In this document: in pieces, positions 49,719-60,012 of the stretch
Layout: each line of letters starts with the position of its first letter
Numbering within the stretch: position 1 is the first letter of the stretch
The notes under the pieces: generated by a model
Databases searched by the model: none
What the model was told of the DNA's origin: nothing
The model's input: the letters and a program-made list of their open reading frames with translations, nothing else
Made by a program: the position numbers and the translations under genes
DNA from: G965250275 sp965250275
Lineage (GTDB): Bacteria > Pseudomonadota > Alphaproteobacteria > Rhodobacterales > Rhodobacteraceae
Assembly (NCBI GenBank): GCA_965250275.1
Contig: OZ252297.1
Span: 4,154,001 to 4,218,000 of the forward strand
Reading direction: 5' to 3'
DNA: 64,000 nucleotides

Positions 49719-51896
49719 TCACCTCAACCGCAATGCGTTCAGCGAAACCGTAATCGAACTAAGCGACATGGCAAGTGCTGCAATCAACGGGGTGGCAAGA
49801 CCGGCAACCGCCAACGGCACCGCAATCACGTTGTAAACGGTGGCGATGCGGAAGTTTTCGTGAATGCGCTTCGTGGCCTTCCGCGCGGTCACACAGGCCT
49901 CCGCAATCGGTCGCAGGTCCTGCCCCAGCAGCACGATGTCCGAGGCCACGCGCGCGGCATCCAGAGCAGTGGCAGGAGAGATCGACGCGTGGGCCGCGGC
50001 CAGAGCTGCTGTGTCGTTCAAGCCATCGCCAACCATGAGCACCTTGCGGCCGTCATGTGCCAGCGCCTGCACGCGGTTGGCCTTGTCTTCGGGAAGCGCT
50101 TCAGCCTCCCACCGCTCAATGCCGAGGCGCTCTGCCAACGACCGGACGGCGCCCTCTGTATCCCCGGAGATCAACCGCACGTCTTGACCATCCGCGATCA
50201 GCGCCTCGACCGCCTCACGCGCACCCTCCCGCAACGAATCTGTGAACAGGAATGCGCCGACAACCTCGTCCCCTATCGCCAGCCAAGCGGCAGTCTCTGC
50301 ACCCTGTTCAGCACCAACCCAGGCCGCGCGACCGAGTCGAACGCGCTGCCCGTTGAAGACCCCTTCGGTTCCGTAACCCGGCACTTCAGCAATGTCGCTG
50401 ACAGCCGCTGGGGTGACGCCGGCTTTTTGCGCCGCAGACGTCAACGCAACCGACAAGGGATGCGCTGACCCGTGCGCCAATGCTAACCCCAATGCAAGCT
50501 CAGCAGGACTGAACGCGTCCAGATTGGTGAGTTGCGGTGTGCCCGCGGTCAGCGTCCCGGTTTTGTCGAACACAACCGTATCCACTTGCGCCAGGCGCTC
50601 CAGCGCTGTGGCGTCCTTGATCAACATGCCTTGTCGAAACAACCGCCCCGAAGCAGCTGTTGTGACCGCCGGAACCGCAAGTCCCAAAGCGCAGGGGCAG
50701 GTGATGATCAGAACCGCCGCCGCAATGTTGAGCGCCATGCGCATGTCACCGGAATAGAGCAGCCATCCCAGAAAACTGAGCCCGGCCAGAATGTGAACGC
50801 CGGGCGCATAGAGCTTGGCTGCACTGTCTGCAAGGGATGTGTAGCGGGACCGACCGGATTCGGCGATGGCCACCAGATCCGCCATCCTGTGCAACGATGT
50901 ATCCTGCCCCACGGCACTCGCCCGAATGATGAGCGGTCCGGTCAGGTTCACTTCACCCGCACTGACGGCCAGGCCTGCAGAGGCAAAGACCGGGAGCGTT
51001 TCCCCGGTCAGCAAGGATCGGTCGAGTTCGGACTGACCTTCGACAATCTCGCCGTCGACCGGCATCCGGCCACCCGGACGCACGGACACCAGATCGCCGA
51101 CTTCGAGCTCGGACACATCCACTTCGACCTCTACGCCATCGCGCAGCAGTCTTGCGCGCGGGACTTCCAGCGCGGCCAGTTCCTGTGCTGCCGAGCGTGC
51201 CGCCGCGCGTGTCCGGTGGTCGAGATATCGTCCTGCCAGCAGAAAGAAGGTGAGCGCCAACGCGGCATCAAAGTAGGCATGCTTGCCGGACAGAGAGGTC
51301 TCCCAGAGGGAGGTGACCAGCGCCAGAACGATCGCCAACACGATCGGGACATCCATGTTGAGACGACGCGCGGAGAGCGCCGCCCAGGCGTTTCGGAAAA
51401 ACGGTTGGGCAGAGAACGCAATCGCCGGCAGGGCAATTGCCGCAGAAATCCAGTGGAACATATCCCGCGTGGAGTCTGTGGCGCCTGACCACACCGAAAT
51501 GGACAGCAGCATGACGTTCATTGAGGCAAAGCCTGCCACTGCCAGGCGCATCAACAGGTCTCGGCCTTCCTTGTCAGACTGTGTGGCGCTGAGCGCGCCC
51601 AAATCCAGCTCGTGGGCTTCATAACCGAGGCCTTCGACCGTCTCGGCCAATGCAGCTGCAGTCAGTTTGGGGTCTGCGTCGATCAAGGCACGTTTCAGCG
51701 TCAGGTTCACGCGCGCAGAGCGCACACCGGGGACTTCCATCAACCCGCGTTCAACCGCTGAAATGCAGTTCTGACAATGAATTGTTGGCAGCGACAGGGC
51801 GATGCGCGCATCCTGCGACGGCGGCGCGTTGGGTTCGGCCGGGACTGCGACGCAGCCGGGACAGGCCGCTGCGGAGGGGGGCGCCGAGGCGTTCAA
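49719..51896 (-). CDS. ccoI: copper-translocating P-type ATPase CcoI/FixI
   Basis: Exports copper toward the periplasm for delivery to the Cu-B centre of cbb3 oxidase. The 725-aa protein has a Cys-rich N-terminus (C12-x-x-C15), a heavy-metal domain with C41-x-x-C44, the P1B metal site C400-P-C402, the phosphorylated Asp444 in DKTGTLT and the hinge GDGLNDTAAL. The layout with eight membrane segments is typical of CopA2/FixI. It lies 1 base after ccoH and 4 bases before ccoS. FNR control is expected from the ccoG promoter. Confidence 0.95.
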   Translation of the reverse strand: MNASAPPSAAACPGCVAVPAEPNAPPSQDARIALSLPTIHCQNCISAVERGLMEVPGVRSARVNLTLKRALIDADPKLTAAALAETVEGLGYEAHELDLGALSATQSDKEGRDLLMRLAVAGFASMNVMLLSISVWSGATDSTRDMFHWISAAIALPAIAFSAQPFFRNAWAALSARRLNMDVPIVLAIVLALVTSLWETSLSGKHAYFDAALALTFFLLAGRYLDHRTRAAARSAAQELAALEVPRARLLRDGVEVEVDVSELEVGDLVSVRPGGRMPVDGEIVEGQSELDRSLLTGETLPVFASAGLAVSAGEVNLTGPLIIRASAVGQDTSLHRMADLVAIAESGRSRYTSLADSAAKLYAPGVHILAGLSFLGWLLYSGDMRMALNIAAAVLIITCPCALGLAVPAVTTAASGRLFRQGMLIKDATALERLAQVDTVVFDKTGTLTAGTPQLTNLDAFSPAELALGLALAHGSAHPLSVALTSAAQKAGVTPAAVSDIAEVPGYGTEGVFNGQRVRLGRAAWVGAEQGAETAAWLAIGDEVVGAFLFTDSLREGAREAVEALIADGQDVRLISGDTEGAVRSLAERLGIERWEAEALPEDKANRVQALAHDGRKVLMVGDGLNDTAALAAAHASISPATALDAARVASDIVLLGQDLRPIAEACVTARKATKRIHENFRIATVYNVIAVPLAVAGLATPLIAALAMSLSSITVSLNALRLR

Positions 51897-51897
51897 C

Positions 51898-52359
51898 CTA
51901 GGGTCTCGTCACATGCAAGACGACGCGCTGGTTGAACGGCGTGCCATCCGCGGCCTCGGCTTTCATACGGATGTTCCAGTTGCCATCCGCAAGATCAACC
52001 GGAGCGACGTAACTCTGGCCGTCGAATACAAACTCAGGGCGCCTGTCGTCTTTGACATGCGTCGCCCGCCCGAGAACCGCATCAAGGTTCTGCACGATGA
52101 CCGGGTTGCCGGCATCATCAACAATCGACAGGTAGATCAGGCCATCGGTCGCAGTCGCAGACACTGTCCAGCCGAGCGCTGTCTGGGCCTCGCGTCTGGC
52201 ATCGAAATTTTGACTGGCAACATACGAGTTTTTCACCTCAAGACCGGGAAATGTGCGCACCGCGTTGAACGCTAGCGCCAGGTTGACGGTGATGATGATG
52301 CCGAAGGCGGCAACAAAAACCATCGCGGCGTGACGGCCTGTGAATTGGCGTTCAGCCAT
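51898..52359 (-). CDS. ccoH: cbb3 assembly protein CcoH/FixH
   Basis: A 153-aa inner-membrane protein with one N-terminal membrane helix (about residues 12-30) and a periplasmic strand-rich domain ending VVLHVTRP. FixH family proteins are needed for stable cbb3 assembly. It starts 3 bases after ccoG and ends 1 base before ccoI. Sequence motifs are weak in this family, but the location and length leave little doubt. Confidence 0.9.
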   Translation of the reverse strand: MAERQFTGRHAAMVFVAAFGIIITVNLALAFNAVRTFPGLEVKNSYVASQNFDARREAQTALGWTVSATATDGLIYLSIVDDAGNPVIVQNLDAVLGRATHVKDDRRPEFVFDGQSYVAPVDLADGNWNIRMKAEAADGTPFNQRVVLHVTRP

Positions 52360-52362
52360 GGC

Positions 52363-53793
52363 TCAGCTCCCTGTTCCGTTGAAGGTTGTATCTTTGTATG
52401 CGCGGTCCCCATTGGTCAAATCCTCGACCCATATCCGGACATCGCTGCGATCTGCATTTGCGGGCGCCGACCCCCTAGGTGCTATGATGTACACCCGCTG
52501 CAGGAACGTGCTGTCGGCAGGCACGGTGATCGAGGCATCGGGCGTGCCTTCGAGCTCGATGATCAGCGATGGATCGCCTCTGAGCGAAAGACCGAAGGGG
52601 CGGGCCTCGCCGTTCTTGTTGAGCAACCGGACATCGTAGGTGTTGCGGATCGAACCGTCCGACATCGTCACAAAGGTGGGATTGCGGACCGGTGCCACAT
52701 TCACATCAATGTCCTGCCGGACAAAGAGGGCATAGAGCAATCCCGCGCCCACAAGCGACCAGAGTGCCGTGTACATGATCGTTCTGGCGCGGAAAATGTG
52801 AGTCCAGGCGCTCAGGGGCGTTTGCCCTTCGCGTTCGCGCTGCTCGTCGCTCAGCGCCATGTAGTCGACCAGGCCGCGTGGCTTTCCGATCTTGGCCATG
52901 ACGTCATCACACGCGTCGATGCAAAGCGCGCACGTGATACACTCAAGTTGCTGTCCGTCGCGAATATCGATGCCAACGGGGCAAACATTCACGCAAGCCA
53001 TGCAGTCGATGCAGTCCCCCATCTCGGCACCGGCCTTCACCTCGTCGGAATGCTTGCGTGGCTCGCCGCGCCATTCGCGGTATCCGACCGTAATGGTGTC
53101 CTCGTCCATCATTGCGGCTTGGATCCGCGGCCAGGGGCACGCGTAGATACAAATCTGTTCACGTGCAAAACCGCCAAAGAGGAAGGTGGTGCCGGTCAGA
53201 ATTGCCATTGTCGTGTAAGCTGCGGGATGTGCCTGCCCCGTGACCAGATCGACCATCAGCGTTGGGGCATCCGCAAAATAGAAGACCCATGCACCTCCGG
53301 TGGCCAGGCCGATTAACAGCCACACAGTCCATTTGGTGACGCGAAGGCGCGCCTTGCGGAAATCCATCTTCTTCTGACGATGCAGTCGGAGACGTGCGTT
53401 GCGATCGCCTTCGATCCAGCGCTCCACCAGAATGTAGAGGTCCGTCCAAACCGTCTGCGGGCAAGCGTAGCCGCACCAGACCCTCCCGAGCGCCGAGGTG
53501 AACAGGAACAATCCCAGCCCCGCCATGATCAACAGGCCCGCGACGAAGTAAAACTCGTGCGGCCAGATCTCGATCCAGAAGAAATAGAACCGGCGGTTCG
53601 CCAGATCCAGCAGCACCGCCTGATCAGGCAAGCTGGGGCCGCGGTCCCAGCGGAGCCATGGTGTGACGTAGTAGATACCCAGCGTCACGGCCATGATGAT
53701 CCACTTCATATTGCGGAAGTATCCGCTGACCCGGCGCGGAAAAATCGGCTCCCTTGCAGCGTAGAGGCTGGGGGCTGGATCGGAAGTGCTCAC
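52363..53793 (-). CDS. ccoG: cbb3 assembly ferredoxin-type protein CcoG
   Basis: A membrane protein that carries two 4Fe-4S clusters and takes part in copper handling during cbb3 assembly. The 476-aa protein has membrane segments at about 31-50, 83-103, 153-175 and 190-210. C107-x-x-x-C111 and CIYACPWP are conserved. Two classic ferredoxin motifs (C261, C264, C267, C271 and C285, C288, C291, C295) are followed by a membrane helix near 345 and a C-terminal IgG-like FixG domain. An FNR box lies 69-82 bases upstream of its ATG. First gene of ccoGHIS. Confidence 0.95.
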   Translation of the reverse strand: MSTSDPAPSLYAAREPIFPRRVSGYFRNMKWIIMAVTLGIYYVTPWLRWDRGPSLPDQAVLLDLANRRFYFFWIEIWPHEFYFVAGLLIMAGLGLFLFTSALGRVWCGYACPQTVWTDLYILVERWIEGDRNARLRLHRQKKMDFRKARLRVTKWTVWLLIGLATGGAWVFYFADAPTLMVDLVTGQAHPAAYTTMAILTGTTFLFGGFAREQICIYACPWPRIQAAMMDEDTITVGYREWRGEPRKHSDEVKAGAEMGDCIDCMACVNVCPVGIDIRDGQQLECITCALCIDACDDVMAKIGKPRGLVDYMALSDEQREREGQTPLSAWTHIFRARTIMYTALWSLVGAGLLYALFVRQDIDVNVAPVRNPTFVTMSDGSIRNTYDVRLLNKNGEARPFGLSLRGDPSLIIELEGTPDASITVPADSTFLQRVYIIAPRGSAPANADRSDVRIWVEDLTNGDRAYKDTTFNGTGS

Positions 53794-53861
53794 GTCAGAT
53801 TCATCCTTGGTTCAGAATGCGGTTGTTACCGGCGTTGTCACAGATGGTAAGGCGCGCATCC

Positions 53862-53875
53862 TTGATGTGGGTCAA
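53862..53875. promoter_or_regulatory. FNR box upstream of ccoG
   Basis: TTGATGTGGGTCAA is an FNR-type dyad TTGAT-N4-GTCAA 69 bases upstream of the ccoG start. It matches the site preferred by FnrL, encoded at 60012. Confidence 0.82.
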
Positions 53876-53933
53876 AATGAGTATCTGAGGCTCAGGTTTT
53901 TTGACTTGCCGAAGCGCCATCGTAAAACCCGGT

Positions 53934-54803
53934 TTACTCTCTCTGACTGCGCAACCAACTCATAAAGGACTTTGCCGCCGGGCGCAGGGCACCGGGCCGC
54001 GTGACTATAAAATAGCCCGATTGCCGCGGTTCTTCAAAGAGTGCGACGAGACGTCCCGCCTGAAGATCATTTTCCACAAAGGTCCGTACGGCAACGACGA
54101 CGCCATGCCCGTCCCGCGCAGCATCCAGAATCAGGTTCCCCGGCAACTGGGTTTGTCCCTGTGTCAGACCCAGTTCAACACCTTTGGATTCCAGCCAACG
54201 CTTTGCTTCGGACAGGCCCAGTTCTTCCAGCCAGGGCAGGTCAGCCAGATCGGCCGGCTCTTTGATCTCGCGGTCTCCAATCAAGGAGGGCGCAGCCATC
54301 ACCACCATGGGAGATTGCAGCAGCGGTTCAGTGTTCAGGCCCGGCCAGTCGCCATCACCATAGCGGATCGCAATGTCGATGCCCCCCGGTTCCAGTTCGA
54401 CCAGAAACGGGCTTGGGTCGAGCAACAGGTTGATCTTTGGATAGGTGGCGCGGAAATCAGCCAGCCGCGGCATCAGCCAGGCGCCGGTGAAGGTTGGCGT
54501 CGCGGATACGTGCAACGGCCGGTCGGCATCCGCGCCAGTGATGTCGTCGAGTGCGCGCGAGATTGCACCGAAGCCCAAGGTCACTGCGTCGGCCAGTTGG
54601 GCGCCTTGCGGTGTCAGCGCCAGCGCGCGTCCCGTCCGGTCCAGAAGCGGAACGCCCAAATGCTGTTCTAGGCTGCGCATCTGCTGGCTGACAGCGGCAT
54701 GGCTGACATTCAGTGCGGCGCCTGCGGCCGCCACTGTGCCGGTCTCCACATAGGCCGCGAATGCACGCAACCCGGACAACGATGGCATATCCCGCCAAAG
54801 CAT
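53934..54803 (-). CDS. LysR-family regulator (GcvA type)
   Basis: A 289-aa transcription regulator. The N-terminal helix-turn-helix contains TVAAAGAALNVSHAAVSQQM followed by EQHLGVPLLDRTGRALALT. The effector-binding domain is of the GcvA type (IRYGDGDWPGL, AARDGHGVVVAV). I took ATG 54803; a longer reading upstream is unlikely. It sits between ccoG and the 52-aa gene, an insertion into the otherwise standard cco region. The regulated gene may be the divergent small gene at 54905. Confidence 0.82.
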   Translation of the reverse strand: MLWRDMPSLSGLRAFAAYVETGTVAAAGAALNVSHAAVSQQMRSLEQHLGVPLLDRTGRALALTPQGAQLADAVTLGFGAISRALDDITGADADRPLHVSATPTFTGAWLMPRLADFRATYPKINLLLDPSPFLVELEPGGIDIAIRYGDGDWPGLNTEPLLQSPMVVMAAPSLIGDREIKEPADLADLPWLEELGLSEAKRWLESKGVELGLTQGQTQLPGNLILDAARDGHGVVVAVRTFVENDLQAGRLVALFEEPRQSGYFIVTRPGALRPAAKSFMSWLRSQRE

Positions 54804-54904
54804 ATGTAATCCCAGCTTACACATTGGATTTTTTCCTGACTCGCATTCTAAGTGGAAAAGGTCCAGTTTTGAAACAGAAACAACGCCACAAGGAGAGCGG
54901 AACG

Positions 54905-55063
54905 ATGTTGAACATTTATGCACAGACTTTCATGACCGCGACGCGCACGAACAACCCTGCCCTGCGCGATTACCGTGGCGAGCGCAAGAAACGGCGCCAA
55001 TGGTTGCCCTCTGGTCATTGGTGGTTGAAGCCGGAGCGCGAACTCGACCCCAAAGATCTGTGA
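54905..55063 (+). CDS. small basic protein, 52 aa
   Basis: A 52-aa basic protein beginning MLNIYAQTFMTATRTNNPAL and ending SGHWWLKPERELDPKDL with a central RGERKKRRQWLP. AAGGAGAG lies at 8 bases and a strong terminator follows its stop, both signs of a real gene. It is divergent from the LysR gene with a 101-base interval. The function is unknown. Confidence 0.7.
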   Translation: MLNIYAQTFMTATRTNNPALRDYRGERKKRRQWLPSGHWWLKPERELDPKDL

Positions 55064-55082
55064 GCGATAGTCCCGGAAGAAA

Positions 55083-55114
55083 AAAGAGCGGCGGGCCAAG
55101 GCTCGCCGCTCTTT
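55083..55114. terminator. bidirectional terminator after 52-aa gene
   Basis: AAAGAGCGGCG/CGCCGCTCTTT is an 11-bp stem with a 10-base loop 19 bases after the small gene. It has A-runs on one side and T-run on the other, so it could also terminate transcription from the opposite direction; the ccoP stop is 116 bases further on. The interval 55115-55229 shows no gene. Confidence 0.85.
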
Positions 55115-55229
55115 CGTGTTGGGTTTCTAAAGCAGGCACCGGCATTTCAGGAAACGCGCGAACAGTTTGATCCGCCGGTGCCTGGCCACGGGACGTCGTC
55201 GACGACCCCGTGGTGTTTCGTTTTATGCC

Positions 55230-56114
55230 TTACTCGCCACCCCCCAGCTGGTGCACATAGGATGATACAGCCCGAACCTGCGCCTCGCTCAGACGCCCCG
55301 ACCATGCAGGCATCACGCCAAATCGGCTATAGGTGACCGTGTCCATCAAAGTGTCGTAATCGCCGCCGTAGAGCCAGATGGCGTCCGCAAGGTTTGGCGC
55401 CCCCTGGAAGACATCTCCTTCTCCGGCCTCACCATGACAGACCGAACAGTTGTCCTCATAGACCACCGCCCCTGCCTCGACCTGAGCGGGATCCATCGCT
55501 TCATCACCTGACAATGTCATCACGAAGTTAACCACCTGCGTAATCTCTTCAGGTTCCAGCAAATCGCCAAAGGCCGGCATTTCGGAGTAGCGTGCGTCCG
55601 GATCTTCCTCGTTCCGGATCCCATGGTTGATCGTGAGATAGATGTTTTCGATATCTCCACCCCAGAGCCAGTCATCGTCCAGCAGATTGGGGTACCCCGA
55701 GGCCTGAACGCCTGCCGCGCCAGACCCATGGCACTGCGAACACCAGCTGCGGAAGACCGCCGCACCCGCCTGCGTTGCGTAGCTGTTCAGCTCCGGATCC
55801 GCTGCGATCTCGGTGAGGTCCACGGAGGCCAGACGCATGTTGATCGCTTCGTTCGCCTGATCCACCGCAGCGATGTCCTGCGCTACTTCAGCGCGCGTGG
55901 AATAGCCCAGAAGACCAGCCGTCGCGGAATTGATCATCGGCCAAGCCGGATACGCGATGGTGTAGCCGATACCCCAGACGATGCAGGCATAGAACGTCCA
56001 CAACCACCAGCGGGGCATTGGATTGTCAAATTCCCGGATGCCATCCCAAATGTGACCTGTGGTGTTGGGATCGCCCTCTTGGAGCTCTTGTACTTTGGGT
56101 TGGTCGTCGCTCAT
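55230..56114 (-). CDS. ccoP: cbb3 oxidase dihaem cytochrome c subunit CcoP
   Basis: Electron-entry subunit of the cbb3-type terminal oxidase. The 294-aa protein has an N-terminal membrane region (about 36-60), and two haem-c domains with C125-x-x-C128-H129 and C223-x-x-C226-H227, each with a downstream Met ligand. It is the last gene of the ccoNOQP operon and overlaps ccoQ by four bases. Confidence 0.96.
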   Translation of the reverse strand: MSDDQPKVQELQEGDPNTTGHIWDGIREFDNPMPRWWLWTFYACIVWGIGYTIAYPAWPMINSATAGLLGYSTRAEVAQDIAAVDQANEAINMRLASVDLTEIAADPELNSYATQAGAAVFRSWCSQCHGSGAAGVQASGYPNLLDDDWLWGGDIENIYLTINHGIRNEEDPDARYSEMPAFGDLLEPEEITQVVNFVMTLSGDEAMDPAQVEAGAVVYEDNCSVCHGEAGEGDVFQGAPNLADAIWLYGGDYDTLMDTVTYSRFGVMPAWSGRLSEAQVRAVSSYVHQLGGGE

Positions 56115-56323
56115 GACCCTGCCTCCTTGGATTCGGCGGGATTGTCTTTGCCTGCTGGCGGCTCGGGTGCGTCTTCATGCCGGAACGGGATCTCGGCCGT
56201 GTCACGGTACGTGTCGCTGGAACCGGGCCGAAACACCCAGATCACCACGCCGATGAAGAAAGCGAACAGCGCCAGAAGCATCCAACTGTCGGCAAACTGC
56301 CTCAGGAACGTATACTCTTCCAT
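56111..56323 (-). CDS. ccoQ: cbb3 oxidase small subunit CcoQ
   Basis: A 70-aa single-pass protein beginning [20 protein letters not shown], with a Pro/Glu-rich cytoplasmic tail ([13 protein letters not shown]). CcoQ stabilises the core complex. It lies between ccoO (11 bases) and ccoP (overlap), as in the standard operon. Confidence 0.94.
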   Translation of the reverse strand: MEEYTFLRQFADSWMLLALFAFFIGVVIWVFRPGSSDTYRDTAEIPFRHEDAPEPPAGKDNPAESKEAGS

Positions 56324-56334
56324 TGAAGCCTCCC

Positions 56335-57060
56335 TTACCGGTTTGCCACAGGTGTGAAGGTCGAGAAGTCGACCAGCGTGCCAAGCATCTGCAGATAGGC
56401 GATCAAAGCGTCTGCTTCAGAAATGCCCGGCTGACCATCGAAGTTGCGAACCTGAGCCTTGGGATAGCGCGCCAGCATGTCATCGTAGTCGCTGTCCGGA
56501 TCGGCCTGCGCCCTGAAGTCAGCAGACGCGTTTTCGATCATCTCGTCGGTGTACGGAACTCCAACCGCCCGGTTGGTCAGCAAGAGATCTTCAATGTACT
56601 TGCCGTCGATCATCTTGCGCTCAAGGAAGCCGTATTTCGGCATGACCGACTCCGGGACAACGGATTGAGGGTCACGCAAGTGGTCCAGATGCCATTCATC
56701 AGAGTAGCGCCCGCCCACACGTGCGAGGTCCGGGCCTGTCCGCTTTGAGCCCCACTGGAACGGATGGTCATACATCGACTCCGCCGCCAGAGAGTAGTGG
56801 CCGTAACGCTCGACCTCATCGCGCATCGGGCGGATCATCTGACTGTGGCAGACGTAGCACCCCTCACGGATGTAAATCTCTCGTCCGGTCAGCTCGAGCG
56901 GTGAATAGGGACGCATCCCGTCGACCTTCTCGATCGTGTTCTCCAGATAGAACAACGGAGCGATTTGAACGATCCCGCCAATGGACACAACCAGCAGGCT
57001 GACCACCAAAAGGAGCGTCGCGTTGGTTTCCAGGATTTTATGCTTGTCCAAGATAGCCAT
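56335..57060 (-). CDS. ccoO: cbb3 oxidase monohaem cytochrome c subunit CcoO
   Basis: Membrane-anchored monohaem cytochrome c (241 aa) that passes electrons to CcoN. N-terminal membrane helix (about residues 14-35), haem site C68-x-x-C71-H72 in [20 protein letters not shown], and the Met ligand in the region MPKYGFLE. 14 bases separate it from ccoN upstream. Confidence 0.96.
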   Translation of the reverse strand: MAILDKHKILETNATLLLVVSLLVVSIGGIVQIAPLFYLENTIEKVDGMRPYSPLELTGREIYIREGCYVCHSQMIRPMRDEVERYGHYSLAAESMYDHPFQWGSKRTGPDLARVGGRYSDEWHLDHLRDPQSVVPESVMPKYGFLERKMIDGKYIEDLLLTNRAVGVPYTDEMIENASADFRAQADPDSDYDDMLARYPKAQVRNFDGQPGISEADALIAYLQMLGTLVDFSTFTPVANR

Positions 57061-57074
57061 TGTCTCGACCCTCC

Positions 57075-58682
57075 TTATTCGGCCGGGACGGCTGTCGACA
57101 GGCTCTGCGACTTCGCAGGCGCTGCTCTCACAGTCATCCAGAGGTTATAGCACATGATGATTGCGCCGGTCAGGAACATCACACCGCCCAGTGCGCGCAC
57201 CACGTACATCGGGAATTTGGCGGCGACGGTGTCAGCGAACGACCACACAAGGAAACCGTTGGCATCCACTTCGCGCCACATCAGGCCCTCCATGATGCCG
57301 GTCACCCACATCGATGCGGCGTAGAGCACGATACCGATGGTGGCGAGCCAGAAGTGCCAGCTGACAAGGCTGAGGCTGTAAAGCCGCTCGCGCTTCCAGA
57401 GCACAGGCACAAGGTAATAGAGCGCCCCGAACGTGATCATGCCATTCCAGCCCAATGCACCGGAATGCACATGGCCAATGGTCCAGTCGGTGTAGTGGCT
57501 CAGCGAGTTGACCGCCCGGATCGACATCATCGGTCCTTCAAAGGTCGACATCCCGTAGAACCCGACCGAGATTACCATCATCCGGATGACGGGATCGGTG
57601 CGCAGCTTGTCCCATGCGCCGGAGAGCGTCATCAGACCGTTGATCATACCGCCCCAACTGGGCATCCACAGCACAACCGAGAACACCATCCCAAGAGTCG
57701 ACGCCCAATCAGGCAGCGCCGTGTAGTGCAGGTGGTGCGGGCCGGCCCAGATGTAGATGAAGATCAAAGCCCAGAAGTGGATGATCGACAGCTTGTAGCT
57801 GAACACCGGCCGCTCGGCCTGCTTGGGGATGAAGTAATACATCATGCCCAGGAAGCCTGCTGTCAGGAAGAAGCCCACCGCGTTGTGGCCATACCACCAC
57901 TGCGTCATCGCATCCTGAACGCCGGAGAAAACCTGAATAGAGCGGGACCCGAAGATCGACACGGGGATGCTCAGGTTATTGACGATGTGCAGCATCGCAA
58001 CGGTGATGATGAACGCCATGAAGAACCAGTTGGCCACGTAGATATGTGGCTCTTTGCGCTTGATGATCGTCCCCATGAACACAAGGAGATAGCAGACCCA
58101 GACAACCGTCAGCCACAGATCGACATACCATTCCGGCTCGGCGTATTCCTTCGATTGCGTGGCCCCGAGCAGATAGCCCGTCGCCGCGAGAACGATAAAG
58201 AGCTGGTAGCCCCAGAAGACGAACCAAGCCATGTTCCCACCCCAGAGGCGGGCCGCGCTGGTGCGCTGCACGATAAAGAAGGACGTGGCAATCAAGGCGT
58301 TTCCGCCAAAGGCAAAAATCACTGCCGAGGTGTGCAATGGGCGCAGCCGCCCGAAGTTTGCATATCCCTCCGCCCATTCAAAGTTCAGCGCCGGAAACGC
58401 AAGCTGGAAGGCGATGAACACCCCGACGAGGAAACCGACAACACCCCAAAAGGCCGTCGCGATCACGCCGGCGCGCACAACGCCGTCCATGTAAGACAGT
58501 TCCTTGTTATCGACTTCGACGCGCTCATCCGTGCGCCGCACCGTGTATAGAAACAGGCCACCAGACAGGAGCATGATGATGATCGCATGCACCTGATAGG
58601 CCAAGTCGCGCGCGTAGTTGGCCGCGATCATCGCCAAAAGCGTGATCAGACCGAACACGATCAACTTAACATAATTCCACAT
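57075..58682 (-). CDS. ccoN: cbb3 oxidase catalytic subunit CcoN
   Basis: Haem-copper oxidase subunit I of the C family (535 aa, about 12 membrane segments) that reduces O2 at low concentrations. His ligands can be read in the stretches [35 protein letters not shown] (with the cross-linked Tyr region), [15 protein letters not shown] for Cu-B and [16 protein letters not shown] for the haems. It heads the ccoNOQP operon, and its promoter region carries a perfect FNR box shared with the divergent usp gene. Confidence 0.97.
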   Translation of the reverse strand: MWNYVKLIVFGLITLLAMIAANYARDLAYQVHAIIIMLLSGGLFLYTVRRTDERVEVDNKELSYMDGVVRAGVIATAFWGVVGFLVGVFIAFQLAFPALNFEWAEGYANFGRLRPLHTSAVIFAFGGNALIATSFFIVQRTSAARLWGGNMAWFVFWGYQLFIVLAATGYLLGATQSKEYAEPEWYVDLWLTVVWVCYLLVFMGTIIKRKEPHIYVANWFFMAFIITVAMLHIVNNLSIPVSIFGSRSIQVFSGVQDAMTQWWYGHNAVGFFLTAGFLGMMYYFIPKQAERPVFSYKLSIIHFWALIFIYIWAGPHHLHYTALPDWASTLGMVFSVVLWMPSWGGMINGLMTLSGAWDKLRTDPVIRMMVISVGFYGMSTFEGPMMSIRAVNSLSHYTDWTIGHVHSGALGWNGMITFGALYYLVPVLWKRERLYSLSLVSWHFWLATIGIVLYAASMWVTGIMEGLMWREVDANGFLVWSFADTVAAKFPMYVVRALGGVMFLTGAIIMCYNLWMTVRAAPAKSQSLSTAVPAE

Positions 58683-58776
58683 TTTGCGTCCCTTCGTCTT
58701 GTCCCGCGCAGATGGCCCCCTGCGTCAGGACGGATTTAGACTGATGGCTTGATGCAAAACACCGAAGCGCTCTGCA

Positions 58777-58790
58777 TTGATCTGCATCAA
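58777..58790. promoter_or_regulatory. perfect FNR box between ccoN and usp
   Basis: TTGATCTGCATCAA matches the FNR consensus TTGAT-N4-ATCAA exactly. It lies 95 bases before ccoN and 93 bases before the divergent usp gene, so FnrL may switch both under oxygen limitation. Confidence 0.9.
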
Positions 58791-58882
58791 CAGGATTGTC
58801 GCCGAAAACTGACACGTATCAAAGAACTCGATTCCAGCCACTCGTAGCGTGAGTCCAGAAGAACACTAAACTGGAGGTTGCG

Positions 58883-59722
58883 ATGGCCTACAAATCGCTC
58901 TTGACCGTTTTGACCGATATCCGTCTGGCGGACCCTCCCATACATCAGATGACGGCCATGGCAGACGCCTGGGACGCTCATGCTGAGGCCCTCTGCCTTG
59001 GGGTCGATCGGACGCAGACCGGGTATTACTACGCGGGCGCCAACGCACTGATTTTACAGGAAACTCTTAGCAGAGCACACTCGGAGGCCGCTGAGATTCT
59101 GGATCACGCCAACAAACTTCTGGGCCTTTCAGGCGTACGGTGGTCAGCTGACGACGGCGTTGCACAGCTTGCGGATCTGGGGCGGCATGTGGCCCACAGG
59201 GCGCGGTTTTCCGACCTTGTCATTCTGCCCAGACCTTACGGCGAGAACCACGGCGCAGAAGTGGAGCCCGTCGTTGAAGCTGCGATGTTTGAGGGGCACG
59301 CACCTGTTTTGGTTCTACCTGACGACTATCTGCCGCAGCCCAGTTTCAAGTCCGTGCTGGTGGCGTGGAATGAGAGTGTCGAGGCTCTGACAGCGATCCG
59401 GGCGGCGCTGCCCCTGCTGTCAGCCGCCGATCTGGTGCGGATTGTGGTGATTGATCCACCGGCGCATGGCCCCGAGCGCTCCGACCCAGGTGGACTGCTG
59501 AGCCAAATGTTGGCTCGGCACGGGGTGCATTGCGAAATCGATGTGTTGTCCAAAACAATGACGCGCATCTCGGACATCTTGAATCGTCACATCATCGACA
59601 CGGCGTCGGATTTGCTGGTGATGGGAGCCTATGGCCACTCGCGCTTCCGCGAAGCGATTCTGGGAGGGGCCACACGCAACATGCTCGAAAAGGCTCATGT
59701 TCCGGTGTTTATGGCACATTGA
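58883..59722 (+). CDS. universal stress protein, tandem UspA domains
   Basis: A 279-aa cytoplasmic protein with two UspA-like domains (about 1-145 and 150-279). The second has the ATP-loop-like GAYGHSRFREAILGGATRNM. Tandem Usp proteins next to ccoN are common in Rhodobacteraceae. The role is probably in survival during low oxygen; a direct biochemical function is unknown. GGAGG precedes ATG 58883. Confidence 0.88.
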   Translation: MAYKSLLTVLTDIRLADPPIHQMTAMADAWDAHAEALCLGVDRTQTGYYYAGANALILQETLSRAHSEAAEILDHANKLLGLSGVRWSADDGVAQLADLGRHVAHRARFSDLVILPRPYGENHGAEVEPVVEAAMFEGHAPVLVLPDDYLPQPSFKSVLVAWNESVEALTAIRAALPLLSAADLVRIVVIDPPAHGPERSDPGGLLSQMLARHGVHCEIDVLSKTMTRISDILNRHIIDTASDLLVMGAYGHSRFREAILGGATRNMLEKAHVPVFMAH

Positions 59723-59757
59723 TCGTCCAGCCCCGCGCAATGGCGCGGCGCGCAGGA

Positions 59758-60012
59758 TCACGCTCTGCGCACGAGCCCGATCAGGAAGAGCAGGATCACG
59801 GAACCGATCGTCGCGTGTAGCACAGATGAAAAGAAACCGCCGCCTACGCTAAAGCCCAGCGCTGGAAAAATGAGTCCTGCGAGAAAAGCGCCAACAATCC
59901 CAACAACGATGTTGCCGATCAGGCCAAAGCCCCGGCCTTCCATGAGCTTCCCGGATAACCAGCCCGCCAATGCGCCAACGATGAGCATCACAAACAGGCT
60001 GGAAAATTCCAT
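59758..60012 (-). CDS. GlsB/YeaQ/YmgE family membrane protein
   Basis: An 84-aa membrane protein with three hydrophobic segments and the family pattern FVMLIVGALAGWLSGKLMEG, GLIGNIVVGIVGAFLAG and IGSVILLFLIGLVRRA. The family (transglycosylase-associated) is linked to general stress responses. Its ATG overlaps the stop of fnrL by one base, so it may be co-transcribed with fnrL. Confidence 0.88.
   Translation of the reverse strand: MEFSSLFVMLIVGALAGWLSGKLMEGRGFGLIGNIVVGIVGAFLAGLIFPALGFSVGGGFFSSVLHATIGSVILLFLIGLVRRA

Noticed and set aside
57060..58550. 496-codon frame antisense to ccoN
   Set aside because: His- and Pro-rich product is a GC-driven shadow of the clear ccoN gene.
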